Below, in pieces: positions 61,334-64,000 of a stretch of 64,000 nt of DNA. The notes under the pieces were generated by a model, which was not told the origin of the DNA, ran no database searches, and was given only the letters and a program-made list of their open reading frames with translations. Both the position numbers and the translations under genes were made by a program. The stretch covers positions 1,183,001 through 1,247,000 of the forward strand of contig JAGUCH010000008.1 of the NCBI GenBank assembly GCA_019096065.1, given 5' to 3'. This DNA is from Paracyclopina nana (lineage: Eukaryota; Arthropoda; Copepoda; Cyclopoida; Cyclopettidae). Positions within the stretch are counted from its first letter, which is position 1, and every line of letters starts with the position of its first letter.

Positions 61334-64000
61334 ATGGCTGGTCACAAAGCTGTCTTCATTCTACTTGGCACTTTTTGGCTCTTTTCGGCAGCTTTGGCTG
61401 CATCCAGACACCGAAAGCAAAGTAACTACAACAACAGAAGCAGCGAAGGAATTTTTTTAAAAGCCTATTTCCAAATTTCAGTTCCCGCCATTTCCATCTT
61501 CAGCGTGGTTCAATTTCCCAACATTGAGTGCACAACTCAGTCGGATTTGACCATGAGGGGAATTTGCATGAGCCAAGATGATTGCAACAGCAAATCCGGA
61601 AAACCGGACGGGAACTGCGCATCCGGATTCGGAGTCTGCTGCATGTTCATGTAATTTCAAAAGCTCGCGGCCCAGTGTGCAAGCTTGCGGAAGCAGCACA
61701 GTGGACTATTTTGGAATATTTTAATTTGCAAAATTGCTCTCTTTTCAGTCAAACCACGTGTGACATCACCATAACAAGGGTAATATTATTTTTTTCTGTA
61801 GCTTCGGCTATCAAAAAGAACCGTTTCATTGTATGGTCAAAAATTGGAATCAAACGAAATTTAGCTTAAATGCATCGATATTTAATGAGATGATTTTCGT
61901 ATTACGCAACATGGCCTCAGAAATGCTCTATGGCCGAGCTGAAGGCCAACTTTTGGGCTAAATTGGAAAAACGATGATTTTTTATTTTTGGCCCATTTTG
62001 CGGAAAATCTGATATTGAGCAGAGTTATCAACGGATTTTTAGGCTTCCGACCACCTTTTTGGCCAAAAGCGACCACTTTTGCGACCACCATTTTTCAGGC
62101 TATTTCAAAAACGACCACTTTTCCGACCACCTACACAAAAACGGCCAAAATTCACACAATTTATGCATAAAATGTCCTTTTATTATCTGCAAAGTCTTTT
62201 TGAGCAATGTTTGCTGTAAAGAAATATGTCACTTAGGAAAATGTTTACAAGAAATCAGAATTTTTATGTCGCATCTCTGAGCAAAAAAATTAGCCTTACT
62301 CATGAGAAGCTGTTCCTCATCTAATTTCATATTTCTATTGAGACCAATCTTATTTGCTAAGTTTATATATTTTAGATTACTTCCCAAAGCAAAAAATGTG
62401 CAATTTTAAATTGGAATTTTGGTCCTTTTTTGTCTAAAAGTGCCTATTTTTAGCTAGTTTTGGTCAGTTTCAAAAACGACCACTTTTCCGACCACCGACC
62501 ACCAATTTTTTTTCCGACCAAAGTCAGTCAAAAACGACCACTTTGGTCGTTTCCGACCACCGTTGATAACTCTGATATTGAGGTCTAATTATTATTGGGT
62601 TTTTAGGTTTTTGCATTAAAAATTACTTTTTTCATAAAATAAGAATTTTGAAGCAAGTGTTCATCATTAGCAAATATTTTACAATTTTTTTTCAAAAACA
62701 AGTGGTTTTCTATTCATGTTGGTGAAACTTGATGATCTGCAATTTTTATCGCTTAATAAGTTAAATTTAGTAGATCACCCTGGAAATATTACTGAAATCA
62801 ATTATGTTTTTAATTTGTTGTTTCACCAAAGAAACCTTCATCTTTTTCGGTTGATGAGCCAATTTTAAAAAGAAAAGTTTTGGCAGATTTTCTGTTCCTC
62901 AAAATGAACCGAAAATGCATCGTTATTCCACCAAGGTCCAGAAGTTGGCCTCTAGCTCGGCCGGGGAGCATTTCTGAGGCCAGGTTGTGTAATACGAAAA
63001 TCATCCCACCAAATATGAATGCACTTAAGGTAGGTTTCGTTTGATTCCAATTTTAGGTCATTCGACAAAATGGCTCGTTAGAGAGCCAAAGCTACATAAT
63101 TGATGAATGGCTTTGTTTAGCATCGATATCTCATTTCAGAATGTGACTTATCTGGCCAATCCTGGCTTTCCATCCGCGTTTAACCAGGCTACAGCTCAAA
63201 CTTGCAAGGTTACCGTAAAACCCGAGCTTCCAGGTGAATTAACATACTTTTTGTGTAACTCAGTTTATTGCTCGAGAAGCATCTGCCGAAAGTCCCAGAT
63301 GTTGCCCCAAAAGGCCGCTAGGATCGCCCTACATCAATGTTATTGTCATGATACTGATGTGCATTGATTTCAGGCATTTGCCAACTGAGGCTGGATTTTG
63401 ACCAATTTGTGCTGAGTCCACCTGCCGCAAATGGAGATTGCACCACTGAGCAACTCGATGTTGTCTCCCCGACCGGATATTTCACGCCCAGAATTTGCGG
63501 CACCAACACTGGCCAGCACAGTAAATAAGATGAATTAAAATGCTTCACAAATACTTCATTTTTCCCCCAACTTTTTCAGTGTACATTGAAACAGGTTCTC
63601 AAGATCCAGCAGCTGTCTTGAATTTCAACACAAGAGCTATTGCTTTTGACAGAAAATGGAAGGTGAGGCAAAAATAATATCTATTTATTTGTGTAAACAA
63701 TTTATAAAATAAGGTAATAAGATAGCTCAGCAAATTTTGTTAAGTAAAAATCGAGAGCCCAGTGATGCTACAAGATTTTTACTTTGTAAAATGAGCTCAG
63801 ATATTTTGTAAGCCTGTTATATTATTTGCTTACATATGTATTCAATTTTATTTGATGGAAAGTAATTTACAAATGTTAATGAAGTTACCAGACCAGGCAA
63901 TCTTGACTTAGCATCTGATCCATTACTTTGAGGGCTTGTGTTGAGAGGCCCTCAGTAGTGCAAGAGTAGTTGAAAGCGTTAATCACTCAATCAAAAATTG
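61334..64000 (+). CDS. Secreted cysteine-rich/CUB protein, paralog 3 (runs off end)
   Basis: Exons 61334-61421, 61482-61650, 61676-61700 (tentative), 63140-63233, 63374-63520, 63580-63662 and beyond. ATG at 61334 gives MAGHKAVFILLGTFWLFSAALA, a signal peptide. Here the Met-x-Gly start found in the 7-nt exons of paralogs 1 and 2 is continuous with the next exon. Then come ISIFSVVQFPN, a clip-like motif (RGICMSQDDC...GFGVCC), and a CUB domain (QACGSST|NVTYLANPGFPSAF...CQLRLDF...CGTNTGQH) followed by IETGSQDP...FDRKWK. Joining the Cys motif to the CUB start requires a 25-nt intron and a weak GTGGAC donor. Either splicing is unusual or the gene is damaged there. The remaining exons lie beyond the window. 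Confidence 0.75.
61841..63054. mobile_element. Large foldback: ~170-bp inverted arms
   Basis: The left arm (61841-62011) and the reverse complement of the right arm (about 62887-63054) share long matches, for example ATTGGAATCAAACGAAA, GATGATTTTCGTATTAC and GGCCTCAGAAATGCTC, at roughly 80 percent by eye. The loop is about 875 bp, of which 555 bp is a later hAT insertion. The whole structure sits in an intron of CUB paralog 3. No protein-coding frame. Confidence 0.8.
62020..62574 (+). mobile_element. Non-autonomous hAT element, 555 bp
   Basis: Terminal inverted repeats CAGAGTTATCAACGG and CCGTTGATAACTCTG (15 bp, exact) are flanked on both sides by the 8-bp direct repeat ATATTGAG (62012-62019 and 62575-62582). 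An 8-bp target duplication and CAGNG-type ends are hallmarks of the hAT superfamily. The interior holds repeated CGACCAC words in both orientations and no transposase frame, so it depends on an element elsewhere. Confidence 0.9.
63663..64000. other. Intron sequence of CUB paralog 3 to window end
   Basis: After the GTGAGG donor at 63663 the sequence is AT-rich with no exon that continues the CUB paralog within the window. Confidence 0.5.

Overview
The window is animal nuclear DNA, most likely from an arthropod. Nearly every gene is split by GT-AG introns, many only 40-60 nt long. 3' ends carry AATAAA signals. Several products are standard animal housekeeping proteins (CNOT1, SHPRH, MGMT, RBM28, casein kinase II alpha). 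Others are families typical of arthropods: C2H2 zinc-finger clusters, serine protease homologs, LDL-receptor class A proteins and secreted cysteine-rich/CUB proteins. I cannot name the species; a crustacean is a reasonable guess but only a guess. No bacterial genes, CRISPR arrays or phage genes are present.

Layout. 1-3.8 kb (minus): five tandem C2H2 zinc-finger reading frames separated by 28-45 nt, the last cut by the window edge. 4.35-7.7 kb (plus): two single-exon zinc-finger genes. 8.1-19.2 kb (plus): a 12-exon CNOT1 gene, apparently lacking about 200 N-terminal residues, with two repeat-filled introns and a broken partial exon duplication. 19.4-20.4 kb (minus): a secreted protein with five LDLa modules. 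20.8-22.6 kb (plus): a catalytically dead serine-protease homolog. 23.5-25.2 kb (plus): an unrecognised type I membrane protein. 25.2-35.0 kb (minus): SHPRH, with an unrelated 927-residue zinc-finger gene (29.4-32.2 kb, plus) nested in its 4-kb intron. 35.3-38.1 kb (plus): MGMT, head-to-head with SHPRH, then RBM28. 39.7-43.5 kb (plus): a TMEM272-like protein built as two four-helix units. 44.3-46.6 kb (minus): casein kinase II alpha with a 5' noncoding exon near 47.1 kb. 47.8-63.7 kb: a cluster of three CUB-family paralogs, one minus, two plus, the last running off the end.

Repeats are concentrated in introns and in the 56-61 kb intergenic block. There are several ~20-bp minisatellites, two copies of one foldback MITE, a ~590-bp foldback element with long terminal inverted repeats, and a large inverted repeat whose loop carries a non-autonomous hAT insertion with a clear 8-bp target duplication. 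A composite array at 59.4-60.9 kb contains tRNA-like promoters and GC-rich hairpins.

The neighbouring genes do not form one pathway. The exceptions are the SHPRH/MGMT pair, both acting on DNA damage, and the CUB cluster, where the paralogs allow intron gain and loss to be read directly. Exon coordinates were worked out by hand from reading-frame continuity and GT-AG sites. Introns whose phases close in frame are well supported; the less certain ones are marked in each entry.
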